Shown here piece after piece: positions 35,601 to 45,929 of a stretch of DNA of 64,000 bases. Below the pieces are notes generated by a model, which was not told where the DNA came from, did not search any database, and was given only the letters and a program-made list of their open reading frames with translations. The stretch is taken from assembly GCA_001598975.1 (NCBI GenBank), contig BBXU01000470.1:1-64000 (forward strand), in the 5' to 3' direction. The stretch's first letter is position 1. Every line of letters starts with the position of its first letter. This stretch comes from Parachlorella kessleri (Eukaryota > Chlorophyta > Trebouxiophyceae > Chlorellales > Chlorellaceae). The translations under genes and the position numbers were made by a program.

Positions 35601-36785
35601 CAGCATCGCTGGGAAGATGTGAAGCGCATCAAACCAGGGTGAGATGCCCGCATGACGGGCACATCCTGGCCTTGACGAGACTTCTGACTTGTACGCATTC
35701 CCTAGACAATCCTCTTGGCCAATGTCAAGCTGTACATTGCCTACCGCGGCATAGCACTATTTGTCTTGCTTCGTGAGCATGCCGTTGTTCGTGGCATGCA
35801 TGTGCAGGGCGCCGCTCTTCCTATTCAATACAAGTGACCGCACGCTGCACGGCATTTATCGAGCCACTTCATTTGGAAAATGGGAAATCAACCCCTTTGG
35901 TGAGAGATCCAGGAGTCCTTGGGTATTGACAGCATTGGGAATATGTTCTCTCCGTCCTATGTCCAGTTTTAGGTACTTGTCCTGCTTCGGCTGCCCTATT
36001 TGGGGAGCTCGCATTAGGCCCGGCTTAACATGACTCCGCGGAGGAACCCTGCGCAGTTGTATATATCTGTTAATGTGGCAGGCATGAGAACAGAGGAGAG
36101 GTAGTGGTGAACTGTACTGACAGGGCTGGATCTAGCTTGCGTGGACAGTCAGAGTGCTAAGAGGGCTGCAACACTTTCTCGATGCAGCGTGGGCCCGCCG
36201 TGGGCAGAGAACCAGCTTCCCGTGCCAGGTGACAGCCAAGCTGGAGCTAGAATGCCCGCCCTTGAGTGAAAGGTATGCCCTGAATGCTGCCACGGGACGC
36301 ATGGGCTGCATGGGTGGGACCGTTTGCGTGAGGCCTTTCGAGTAGGGAATGTATGAGGATGCGACCGCCCTTTGTTGCATCCACCCATGCAGCAAGGTTG
36401 CTGGCGAGTGCTGCTCTCCCCTGTGGCAGCTTGAGCTGGCAAGGCTGTTGCGGAGAGTTAGCTGTATGCATGACTACATCCTTAGGGCAGGTTGTCCTCC
36501 TCTTCACCGCCTACCAGTTTGATACAGGGAAACCCTGCACTTGAATAAATGGAGTTCGAGTACGGCCAGAACGGGTACGTAGACAGAAGACCACGGGGGC
36601 ACCGTACACTCAAGGGCTGACCAACCCCATGTGCATTTGCTGCCTGCAGCCGCTTCAAGCCCACCATGGACGGGAATTACGTGCCGCGCAGTGAGAAGTT
36701 CCATCTGGCTGTGTCAGCTGCGGTGGCCGGGGAGCTCTGTAGCCTCTTTCAGGCTGAAGCCAGGGGGAGATTGCGGAGGCACTAA
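32601..36785 (+). CDS. DCD (Development and Cell Death) domain protein with long disordered N-terminal region
   Basis: DCD domains occur in plant and algal proteins tied to stress and cell-death signalling, such as NRP; biochemical role unclear. Exons: 32601-32763, 32856-34467, 34672-35313 (an acceptor at 34722 also fits), 35545-35638, 35807-35898, 36188-36272, 36650-36785; about 940 residues. The first 150 residues form a coiled coil (AQLQQLRLERTRLLAVQR). A very long Ala/Pro/Gln-rich region follows. The C-terminal 140 residues are the DCD domain: GLIFGLPQHRWEDVKRIKPG, APLFLFNTSDRTLHGIYRA, WEINPFAWARRGQRTSFPCQ, then FKPTMDGNY. Exon 2 is one base too long: the frame runs into TAG at 33740 right after a run of nine A (33727-33735), and dropping one A restores an open frame to 34467. 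Assembly error, allele difference or frameshift are all possible. Confidence 0.82.
36070..36134 (+). repeat. Degenerate introner-like copy in a DCD-gene intron
   Basis: Sense copy inside the intron 35899-36187. It starts GTTAATGTGGCAGGCATGAG and includes TGTACTGACAGGGCTGGATC, ending CTAG in place of the usual GCAG. Confidence 0.65.
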
Positions 36786-36824
36786 ACAATAACCTTGGGT
36801 TGACCTGTGGCTTGAGAAGCAATT

Positions 36825-36883
36825 GGACCAAGCTAGAGCTGTGTATGAGGGTAGACGCCTCATACACAGCTCTAGCTTGGTCC
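36825..36883. repeat. Perfect 26-bp inverted repeat with 7-base loop
   Basis: Left arm 36825-36850 begins GGACCAAGCTAGAGCTGTG; right arm 36858-36883 is its exact reverse complement; the loop is GTAGACG. A further outer pairing TGGGTTG (about 36797) with CAACCCA (about 36885) is visible. It lies 40 bases after the DCD stop codon, so it may be transcribed in that 3' UTR. Confidence 0.95.
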
Positions 36884-36917
36884 ACAACCCAGAGTGCATG
36901 CCACACTGATGTTGTTA

Positions 36918-36980
36918 GTATGGGCGGCAGGTGGTGCGAACAGGAGTGAGAGCTGGTTGTACTGACAGGACTGGATGCAG
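36918..36980 (+). repeat. Introner-like repeat copy with duplicated flanks
   Basis: A 63-base unit from GTATGGGCGGCAGGTGGTG to GACTGGATGCAG. The two flanks resemble each other: GCCACACTGATGTTGT before and GCCACACTAATGTTGT after, differing at one base, like a target duplication. Confidence 0.75.
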
Positions 36981-37674
36981 AATGCGCCACACTAATGTTG
37001 TGCTGGGAGCCGCCCAGGCAGGTCGCAACATTTCATACCTTAGGTGTGCTGTGTGCAGTCCTATACCTGATACATTGTACGGTAGGTGCCCTATTTTTGC
37101 TACACGAGGACTGCGGCTGCAGTTGGGTAGGCAGGGAAGGGTGCGACCTGCTACAGAGCTACGCCTTCAAAGGTTGCCCATGTCAAGCACGAAGCTAGGA
37201 GGAAAGCTTGGGGCAGTTAAACGCAAGATGGGGAACCTATTGACTGGGACAAGGGATAGTGTACTATAATGCCTATGTAGACACATACAACCGAAGATGT
37301 GGTTTGATGGGAATATGTGGCACAAATCCTAGCAAACAATTTGGCACGAATTGTGGATACAGCTAACAATGGCCCAGCAGCACAGACACGGCGACATTTG
37401 ACAAGTTATACGTTCCTGGGGAAGAGGAGACAAGTGAGACAGGGTGCTTAAGTCATTGCCCATATAGTTGGCATCACAGTCCTTGCCCTGTGTCATGGCA
37501 TCAAAGGCTTCCGTTTGTCTCCAAAAGGAGGTCCTTCTGTGTGAGGTTGGGTGCAGCCCGCAAATCCGATTTTGCACACCCCTGTACCCTGGCTGCCTAC
37601 CCTTTACCCAAACCTAGCCTCATGACCTGGCACGCTTCCCTTGCTGGCCCCCGCAACGCTGCACCGCGGCATCT

Positions 37675-40600
37675 TCAGGCCTTGCCTGCAAACTCGTGGA
37701 GCTGTGCGGCCTTGTCCTCCCAGTCAGCAGAGCGGATGCCCTCCATGCCCTTGTGCCAGTGGGCATCCAGGTGCTTGCCGCCCGCGCCCTGTACAAAAAA
37801 AAACACGCCACACTACACAAACTACATAAAGTTCCAGTTCCAGGGCACCTAGAAAGTGTCTGGGCGTGTGAAGAGTGAAGAGTTTGGCAAGGCGGGTGGA
37901 TTTGAGCATGGCCCCCATAGCATAGCTGGCTGTCGCCGCCACGGCACAGCGGAAGGCGAAGGCCTGACAACAGCACAGGTGCAGACCACGCCATGCGACG
38001 CGAGTATTAAGCAGTGCGCAGGTCAACCACGCTCTCCTGCTCTTTCAAGGTCACCTTGTGCTCAGCGAGGCCCTCCTCAGCGTAGCCGATGCTGTCAGAG
38101 AATGTAGCCATGGCAGAGGTAGCCGTCGCCAAGGCTTCCTTAGCCTCCAGCCCCAGCTTCACCTGCCAGGACAGACAGGCGGCTCTCAGCAAATCGCATG
38201 GAACTGCACCTGAGAGTGAAGATAGCGCTGGGGAAGGGCAAGCAGCTGGCTCAAGCAGTGCACTCAGCGGACTCCAGCAGTGAATGCATCCCAGCGCTCC
38301 AGCTCCGGTGGGCCTTTTGGCAAAGCTGGCCAATGATAGGTTGGCCAGCCAGCCAGCGCAAAGGCCCCACATGGCCGCCTCGTGAAGAGATGCATCAGCT
38401 AGGCCTACACGCCTGCCCCACTGCCGTGGCTCTCACGTGTTTCTCCAGCTCGTGGAGCCGCGCCTCCTCGTCCTCGTAGTCCTCCTCGCCCTCCGTGTAC
38501 CCCTTGCGCCAGTAGGCGGCCAGCCGCCCCTTCCCCTGCTCGCGGCAGAAAGCAGGCATGATGGTGGTCGGTCAAGACAGAACTCGGGGGCTCCACAGCC
38601 GCCTTACACACTGGCTTAGCCCACGCATGCTGCTGGTCACAGGGCCGCCGCATGGGCCGCACTTGACTGGTTGCTCATCCTGCTGTGGGCCTCCTTCCGC
38701 CAGGCCCTTAGGGGACAGACCTAACGCAACCCCACCTTGTGCTCCGCAGGGCCCTTGTCCTCAGTGTAGCCCCAGTTCTCATTGTATTTGGCGACTGCGG
38801 CGGCAGCGGCGGCCAGCGCACCCACCACGTCCTGGCCCAGCTGCACCTGCACCCAGGGCAGGCAAGCTGGCACCTGGGATGTCAGAAATGCCAAGGCGGG
38901 GCATCCTTCAGAATGTGCAGGGTTGCAGGGACGGGCACTGCCTCGGTACCCAGACACACACGGTGGTTACAACTACCAGCAGTTTACTCTCCCGCAGCCC
39001 GGCAAGCAAGTCTGGGATCACAGGTGTGCTACTAGTATCCATGGTGCTCACATATAGCCCCAAAGAGCGCTACCAGCAGTGCTCACATTTGCCTCCAACT
39101 CATGCAGCTGGGCATCCTTGTCAGCCCAGTCGGCCGGGCGGATGCCCTCAATGCCCTTGCGCCAGAAAGCGTCCAGGTGCTTGCCATCAGCAGCCTACAA
39201 AGCTAGAGGCAAGCGGCAATGTTGGAGGCTGGGCTGAATGCAGCCATGGGGTGCGCTGTGCGCCATGTGTGCGACTTCGACAGCAATGGCCAGAGCTGCA
39301 GTGCCGGGATGTTGTTCGGGCCTGGCAATTGCAGCCCACCGCCAGGCTTGTGACTTCCCACGCTGGAACCTCCAGCACCCAGCGTGGACTCCACAACGCC
39401 CACCTCCTGACCTTGCTGGCCACCGTCTCGCACTTCCAAAACATTGTACAAGGTGCCTAGAGGTGCTTACCCCCCCCCCCCTTCCCCCACACACATACAG
39501 ACACACCTTGTGCTCTGCCAGGCCCCCGTCAGCGTAGCCCATTGCCTCGTTGTATTTGGCAACGGCGGCCGCAGCGGCCGCCAGGGCGCCCTTGGCCTCC
39601 AGGCCCAGCTTCACCTACAAAGGGATGAGCACAACACAAGCCTTCATTTTATCCATACAGCAGACATCTAGGGGTGCTCACAGGGACCTACCCGGTTGAG
39701 GATAGCCAGACAGCGAGCGAGACGAGGGCGCAGGCGAGCAAGCAGTCACAGTTGCAAGGCACATGCAGCAGGCACATGAGCAGGCACCACCTAGAAGCAT
39801 CCGGCAGCCCCACCCTCCCAGGCCACCCTGGCCCTCACGTGTTCCTCCAACTCTTGGAGTCGCGCCGCCTCGTCCTCGTAGTCCTCCTCGCCCTCCTCGT
39901 GCCCCTTCCGCCAGTAGGCGGCCAGCCGGCCCTTCCCCTGCAGGCAGCAGCATCCTCAGCAGAATATCATTAGCAAGGGTGGCAGGCAGCCGCCGGGGGA
40001 GCACTGCTCATTGCCACACCTTCTCACGCCGTGAAGGGAACACATGTTGCACAGCATGGGCGGTACCCAAAACGACAGCTGGCACCAGGGCAGGGGGCAG
40101 ATGTCCGCAGGCTGACCACCTTGGAAGCACCGCTCGCCCGCCCACCTTGTGCTCAGAGGCCCCTTGGTCCTCCTGGTAGCCCCATGAGTTGTTGTAGGCG
40201 GCCACCACTGCGGCCGCCTTCACCACAGCCTCCCTGGCCTGGCGCGCCTGCGGCAGTGGGGCAACATTAAACGAAGGCACATGACATGCTTGGCATGGTA
40301 CGTCAGGGTGCTCATGCGCAGCCTCACAACATCATCCTGCTCGAGCTGTGGTGCCGCATTGGATTCCCAAATACTGGGAGACCAAGTTATAGGAGGCAGC
40401 CGCCGCCGTTGGCTCGGCGTGGTGGATGCAGAGACAGCGTGGGTGTGCGTAGGGGAGGTGCATGCGAGGCTTACGTGCTCCTCCAGTTCGTGCAGCTGGG
40501 CGGCCTTGTCCTCCCAGTCCTCCGGGCGAATGCCGCCCATGCCCTGGCGCCAGTAGCCCTCCAGGTGCTTGCCGCCGGTGCCCTGCAGAACGGCAGCATA

Positions 40601-41279
40601 CCACCATACGACGTTCTGGTGGCTCAATAAGACGTCGGAAGGCAAGACTACAATAGATTACATTACAAGCACAACGATACCAAGCCTCAGTGCCTCGGCG
40701 CATAAGCCCTGCAGGGATTCGGCTGCGGGGAGGTTGAGAGGTTGGGGGAAACAGCAGGCAGTAGGTGAGCGGAGATGAGCTCGGCACTTGATGCCCCCTG
40801 TGGCTCTCACCTTGTGCTCGGACAGGCCCTCCTCAGCGTAGGCAAAGCAGTTGTTGTGGGCCAGCTCCTTGGCAGCAGAGCTCTGAAGCAGAGGAAGCAA
40901 ACTTCTGGCAATTGTTGGGTATTGTAACAGCTGGCTGAGGAGGAAGCTGCGGTGTTGCCAGCACAGGAGGGCAGGCCATACATATAGCCTGGTCGGTATG
41001 GTGGGGCAGCCACAAAGCAAGGTGGGCTGGTTTGACTGCAGCACACCAGAAAACTGATTGGAGCTTGTGATAGCTCGTACAGCTGCAAAGGTCGAGGACA
41101 CCCAGTAGCACAGGTCGAGGGCATCCATCTTGCAGGGGTTTCGCTCCAACCCTAGCAAGCGTGTCGAGGTAACCACAAGCACTAGCTTGTCGGTGTAGCA
41201 ACTACAGACAAGCAGGGGACCCCTTCCTTACCTCTCCGAGCACCTTCACCTCGTTGTTGCACACCAGGACTTGCGGCAT
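37675..41279 (-). CDS. Unrecognised modular protein of alternating A/B repeats, each on its own exon
   Basis: I do not recognise the family. Eleven exons on the - strand, all phase 0 and all multiples of three: 41279-41232, 40882-40811, 40582-40475, 40247-40146, 39937-39839, 39614-39507, 39194-39087, 38846-38736, 38535-38437, 38162-38055, 37788-37675; 358 residues. After the leader MPQVLVCNNEVKVLGE come five A-B pairs. A units (24-37 residues) are Ala-rich helices ending in Y/F...GYxxxxxxxEHK, for example AKYNEAMGYADGGLAEHK. B units (33-37 residues) carry a WRKG-like core, an acidic stretch and LHELEEH, for example GKHLDAFWRKGIEGIRPADW. B units alternate between GKHL and GKGRL types, so there is a higher-order two-pair repeat. 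No transit peptide, membrane span or cysteine pattern seen. Likely soluble and helical; function unknown. Confidence 0.8.
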
Positions 41280-42072
41280 GATTGTGAACTTTTAGGTCTA
41301 TAAGCCTGCGGAAGTGCTGTAGGTTGTAGGGTTTCGCTCGAAAGATGTTCGTGGACTAGGATGGGGAGGCTTGTTTACAAGTCCGGAGCTCGGGTTCCGC
41401 CGCGAGGCCTCGAGGCTGCGTGTCACATATTTCCCCGCGGCGATGCAGAGCACCGGCGATATTCCTTCGTAACCTACAGGCTTCGTTCTATCAGTGACGC
41501 CGTCCTCCTGAGCACTGTTGGCAACCACTGGTTGGCAACGGGTGCATGCCGCTCCCCCCCCCCCCAACTCGCGCCCAGCCGCCAATTTGGCGGCGCTGTG
41601 GCTGGACTTTGCCGGCACAGCAAGCGAGAAATAGGATTAACCCTTCAAAACCAAGAGAGTCCACCTGCTTGCGGAGGAAGGTGAGTGGTGGCCGACAGCG
41701 GCTCCCAGCTTGGACTGCAGAGCAGACCCTTCAGGGCCAGTAGTTCCTCCGTGCCCTTCAGTTGGGAATGGCTTTGGGAGGCTTTGTACCCGTAACCTGT
41801 CAATGTGACCCGGTCAGGTCTGGGCCAGGAGACAGCAAGGATTGAAAGCAACTTGACGGGTACCAGCTCCGTCAGTTAGCAAGGCCGAAATTTGAATAGG
41901 CACCCAGCGAGGTGTAATAAGCCCGCAACATCCATGCCTCAAAGTAGGGATGGTTGTCCACTTGCGGTGGTGTACCCGGTGATGGGCCGCATGTATGGGA
42001 ACCTGGGAGTAAGTCTGGCCTCACAGGATCCCTTTCCTAGTCAGCAAAGGGGCCAGCAGTGCCCGCATGACC
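41280..42072. other. Upstream region of the repeat-exon protein; 3' of the dioxygenase gene
   Basis: Promoter of the repeat-exon protein (-) and 3' UTR of the dioxygenase gene (-). An open frame from ATG 41361 on the + strand runs to a donor-like GTGAGT near 41681 but leads to no recognisable exon, so it is not called. It holds a C12 homopolymer at 41554-41565. Confidence 0.45.
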
Positions 42073-43931
42073 TCAAAAGATAGCACCCAACCGCTCCCAC
42101 TGCGGGAGGACTTCTCTGAGCTGCTGCCGAAGCTGCCCCAGGTACTCGTCAACAGCACCTGACGCCTGCTGCAGCTCCCGGCGCAATGCCGCCACCACAC
42201 CATGCTCCGTAGCGTCTGGCGCGACAGTTGACACGCAGCCCCTAATTTGCTGCTGATCCTGTAACTGATTGTGCTGCTGCTCAGAGAGTCGTGCCAACCA
42301 GCTGCAGTCTACACTGCTGCCCCTGCTGGGCTTCTCTTCAAACAAGTGCTGACAGCACACATCCTCCCGGGACCAGCGGTGGCGCTGATGCTGCCACGCC
42401 CAGTGCTGCAGTGTTAGCACTGCCTGCTGCAACCTAGGAAACTCTATGCCGACATCCACCACCGGCGGGGCTCTCCCCTCTTCCACACATGCCGTTTCCT
42501 GCCCTTGCCAGGCAGCCAGCCTGGGCAGGTTAACTACCAGCTGCACGGGCATATCAGAGTCCTGGAGACTGTCTTGTGTATCGTCCTCCTCCTGCTTACT
42601 ACTGCTGGGCGCCAGGCAGCCACGACTCGCCGGTGCTGGTAGCAGTGCGAAGCCCATCATTGCTAGGCGGCAGAGCCGCAAGTCGGCAGCGCCGCCTGGC
42701 AGCTGGTACATGGCAGCCGGTAGCCCCAAGGGGCGACACCCCAGCTCTGCACTCACTTAAAGAAGGACGCAGAAGCGGATGGCACAACAGCTGACAAGTC
42801 ATATGCCTCCCCGTTTTCAAGACACGCATAGTGCCCTAGGGTGTGTGGATGGCAAACCCTCCAATGCAGCAAGAGTTACATTCTTAAGCCCGCAATGGCG
42901 GCGGCCTGTTGCAATACCATGCAATGCCTCTCTGGCCAGGCTTCACAGCAAGCAAAGGACAGTCGTGACACAGGGCAAGCAGGCTCAGAAGCAAAGCAGG
43001 CTCAAATGAGGTGGCACTCACCTCCCAGCTGGGAGAGGAGCTTGGGATCCTCGGTGTGTTGAGGGTCGGTAGTGAACCACAGCGCGAGAGTGAACCTCTC
43101 GCCATAGCCAGCCACAGCTTGCACCCCGTGAACATCTTGGGCGGAGTAGGCGACCTGGCACAAGCGTGGGCTTTGTCTGACAAGGCTCCAAGTCGTACCG
43201 AGCGTGACAATGTCCCTTTGCAAGGCTGGGCTGTTGATAGGGGCAAGAGATGTGTGGACAGTCTGACAACCACGCAACGCTATCATATGCAGGCAGAGGT
43301 GCTGCGCCACTTACAACCCTGCCGGGCATGGGTGCAACTTGTGAGGGGCAGCCGTGCTGGAAGAGGAAGGCGCCACCCCCAAAGTCAGCCTCCGCTGTGT
43401 TGAGGTAAGTTACAGCGGAGTAATGCCGCTGCTGTAGGTAGTACCTGGGAGGGAGGGCAACGGTATCTTAAGCCACCAATAGATCCTCTCTTTTACCTGC
43501 CCCATAACTGCAGGGAGTAAAAAGTGTGCAACAGAACCACAGAATACTCTATGCCCCACCTACAGGTGCACGCACCAACCTATTGGCATCATGATGGAAG
43601 TCAATGCATGCTCCAGGTCGCCAGCTGATGAGGCCAGTGAACTCGACCAGCAGCCCAAGATCTAAGCCCAACGCCTCCTCCACGGCTGCCCTTACTTTCT
43701 CCCGTGCTGCCATCTGCATGGCCACGCACGCAGCAGTACTAGGGCCAGTTGTAGGATACGCACGCACCATAGACGGGATAGATAGCGCTGCTGGGGCTGC
43801 AGAGCTGTGTCAAGGCACACGCAGCTAAAGGGACCCTCACCAGGGGAACTAGGAGGCTAGGCTCTGCAGTTGCCACGTCAAAACATGTGCAGGACGTCAC
43901 AGCTGCGCGGTAGCCTATGACCCCCAGGCAC
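42073..43931 (-). CDS. 2-oxoglutarate/Fe(II) dioxygenase (prolyl 4-hydroxylase-like, PKHD type), 5' end incomplete
   Basis: Oxygenase of the P4H-like 2OG-Fe(II) superfamily, which couples 2-oxoglutarate decarboxylation to hydroxylation; substrate unknown. Exons on the - strand, in phase: 43931-43841, 43713-43580, 43444-43315, 43154-43022, 42746-42073; about 386 residues visible. Marks: VIGYRAAV, AAREKVRAAVEEALGLDLGL, VEFTGLISWRPGACIDFHHD with the metal-binding H-x-D in FHHDANR, YLQQRHYSAVTYLNTAEADF, GGGAFLFQHG, the distal metal-binding His in YSAQDVHGVQAV, and YGERFTLALWFT whose Arg binds the 2OG carboxylate. The active site therefore looks complete. The last exon adds a 220-residue Gln/Leu-rich extension of no recognised family. 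The N-terminal exon(s) before 43931 were not found. Confidence 0.85.
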
Positions 43932-44382
43932 CTGGGAGCAGTGTTCAGGAACGTTCTGGGTGCAAGTACAACAACATGCTGCCGGTACCCAGCACCCTGT
44001 CCCCACACAGCCCACCACACACAGTACCTAAACTACATCCTGCTACTTGCTAGGAACCAGGAGTGAGCAGCAGCGTCTACACGTTGAAGGGGCTGCCTAG
44101 GGAGTCACCTGGCGACATATATGAGTTCAGAACACATGTCAAGAGAGAGGACCCCATCCAGAACCACTCGCCCGCTATCCATTATGTTTGCTTACAGCAC
44201 TATTCATAACAGTGCAGGGAGTTCCAAGAGAAAGACCCCCCGGTCGCGCTAATGAGTCACCCTTAGTACGCAGGAGGAGAAAGGGATAATAGAGGCAGAC
44301 CGGTTGTCAATATAGAAGGCACTTCCAATAATATGGGCGGCAAGTAGCTGAGGGGCATGGTTGCTGCCGTTGAACTGCTTCG
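43932..44382. promoter_or_regulatory. Divergent upstream region, dioxygenase / F-box
   Basis: Should hold the missing first exon(s) of the dioxygenase (-) and the F-box promoter (+). No element recognised with confidence. Confidence 0.4.
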
Positions 44383-45069
44383 ATGGGGCCCTGCACAGCT
44401 ATTATTGTGCACCCGCTCTTTTTGCACAGCCTTTCCTTGCCACCAGAGCAGGGCGTAGTGGTTCGCTTCCAGAGCCTGCCCCCAGAGATTGTCGCTCTGA
44501 TTTGCCTCCAGTTGGACTCGGCTAAGGACCTGTGCAACGTCTCTGCAGTGAATACGGAGTGCAGGTAAGAACCAAAACGCCGATCAATACCTAATAAGTT
44601 GGTCATGCTGTTTTGTCTGCTGCCAAGCTGGGTGGGCCTGACCTGCAGAAGCGTGGCCGGTGATGACAGCCTGTGGAAGCCCCTCTGCCAGCGGCACTTC
44701 TTGGTTCCTGCATATGCCGAGCCTGAGAGCTGGCGGGAGCTGTACAAGTGAGAGTTGGCGGGGCACGTGTTCTGCCACCCTATGGGTCTGTCCATAGGTG
44801 CTTGACGTTGGCCAAGGAGTTACAAGCACGTAGCTGCGGGACTTTGGTAAACTTCAACAGCAAAACCTTGGCTACAATCCTTTGCCGTTTCGCATTTGAG
44901 TGCCCTTAACCTCGTACGGTCGACCACAAAGTCAGAATCGAACATGTGTTGACTTCGGACCTGTAGGTTTAACCACCAAACTTTCAAGGAGCTACTGATC
45001 AAGGGATGGCTAGAACAAATTGACAGCCTGGGTGGGCCCATCCAGCTTCCAAACAACGTATTCTTTTGA
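44383..45069 (+). CDS. Small F-box protein
   Basis: F-box proteins link substrates to SCF ubiquitin ligases through SKP1. Three exons in phase: 44383-44564, 44649-44747, 44967-45069; 127 residues. The F-box lies at about residues 28-70: FQSLPPEIVALICLQLDSAK, DLCNVSAVNTECRSVAGDDS, LWKPLCQRHF, the canonical LPxEixxxIxxxL...D...v...c+...D..LW pattern. The tail is SWRELYKFNHQTFKELLIKG and WLEQIDSLGG, with no second domain. A GTATTC just before the stop could be a donor leading to more exons, so the C-terminus is provisional. An alternative exon at 44798-44846 fits at its 5' side but gives an immediate stop at the next junction. Confidence 0.75.
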
Positions 45070-45929
45070 CAGGTGACGTCCTGGGCACCTTGATCAACCC
45101 GTGGCAGTAATCCTGGCTGGTAGAGGCTGCCTAAATGGTGCCCCGGGTGCTAGGTGCAGTATTGCATCAAGCTCTGCTGGGTGGGACGCAGGTCTGTCGG
45201 GGTGTGCAAGTTGGCTGCTCCAGGAGAGTACCCTTCTGTGCTGCCCATGGTGCTCTGTTGAAGCCGCACTTGCCCTAGCTGCAGTGGGTTGAGGTGGTGG
45301 GGGCCGGGGGACTGCCATTTGAACTGCACACTGGCTAGCCTTTCAGTGGCTGGGATTATCATATTTGCCTCCGCGCACCAGCTGTCCTGCTTTTCACTTC
45401 TTTTCACTTCTTTCTGTACAACAGTTCAAGGATGGTGGTAGGTCTTGCGAACAGACCCCCCAGGGCTGGCTGTAGGGTAATTTTCTGGCTTGCATGCGTT
45501 TTAAGCCAGTAGGTCTGTTCCTGAGATAAGCTAAGGTGCTACAGATTGGATGCAAGGTTGTTGCTGTGCGTCCAAGGTGCTGGAGGGGTCTCACTTCTGT
45601 GTACCTTTTGTACTATAGGGTTGAGTGTATCATCAAATGACAAAACCTTGTTCCTACGCCACCACCTGTAACTCCCAAATGCTTGTCCTGCTGACTCTTT
45701 CACACAGTCTGGACAGGACTGCCAACACCGACATCAGCTTTGAATGCTCTACGCCGATCACGGGGATTCTGGTCCACCACAGGGGAGCAAGCTTGTCTAG
45801 TTGATTATGTACGGCCGCCCGACCACGGGGGCAGCACGCTGCGCTTCAGAAGCCAATCCGCCTACAAAACTAACTTCAAACAATTGGCTGTACTACCTTC
45901 CTGTCACATGCAGCCCATCTGGAATGATA
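45070..45929. other. Convergent 3' region, no gene seen
   Basis: Between the stops of the F-box gene (+) and the METTL21-like gene (-). A 16-base sequence CTGTAACTCCCAAATG at 45666-45681 recurs at 45936-45951, inside the last coding codons of the METTL21-like gene. A short TTTTCACTTC repeat lies near 45396-45415. Confidence 0.5.

Larger units (their letters stand above)
36786..37674. other. Convergent 3' region holding a perfect hairpin and an introner-like copy
   Basis: Between the stops of the DCD gene (+) and the repeat-exon protein (-). Contains the 26-bp inverted repeat at 36825-36883 and the repeat copy at 36918-36980. An open frame at 36931-37269 begins inside the repeat copy and is not called. 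Confidence 0.55.

Noticed and set aside
37675..41279. Repeat protein as an EPYC1-like Rubisco linker, because of repeated W(R/K)xx(hydrophobic) cores
   Set aside because: No plastid transit peptide, the repeats look acidic and helical rather than disordered and basic, and the core residues vary (WRKGH, WHKGM). Resemblance too weak to claim.
41361..41684. 107-residue open frame with ATG on the + strand
   Set aside because: Sits in the promoter region of a - strand gene, no downstream exon follows its donor-like end, and no family is recognisable.
43768..43796. 29-base candidate mini-exon in the dioxygenase gene
   Set aside because: Phase allows it, but joining 43841 directly to 43713 gives VPLMAAREKVRAAVEE, which aligns without gaps to plant homologues; including it adds extra residues.
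44798..44846. Candidate exon in the F-box gene (CLTLAKELQARSCGTL)
   Set aside because: Its 3' donor leads to an immediate stop at the next acceptor, whereas skipping it gives an open frame in phase.
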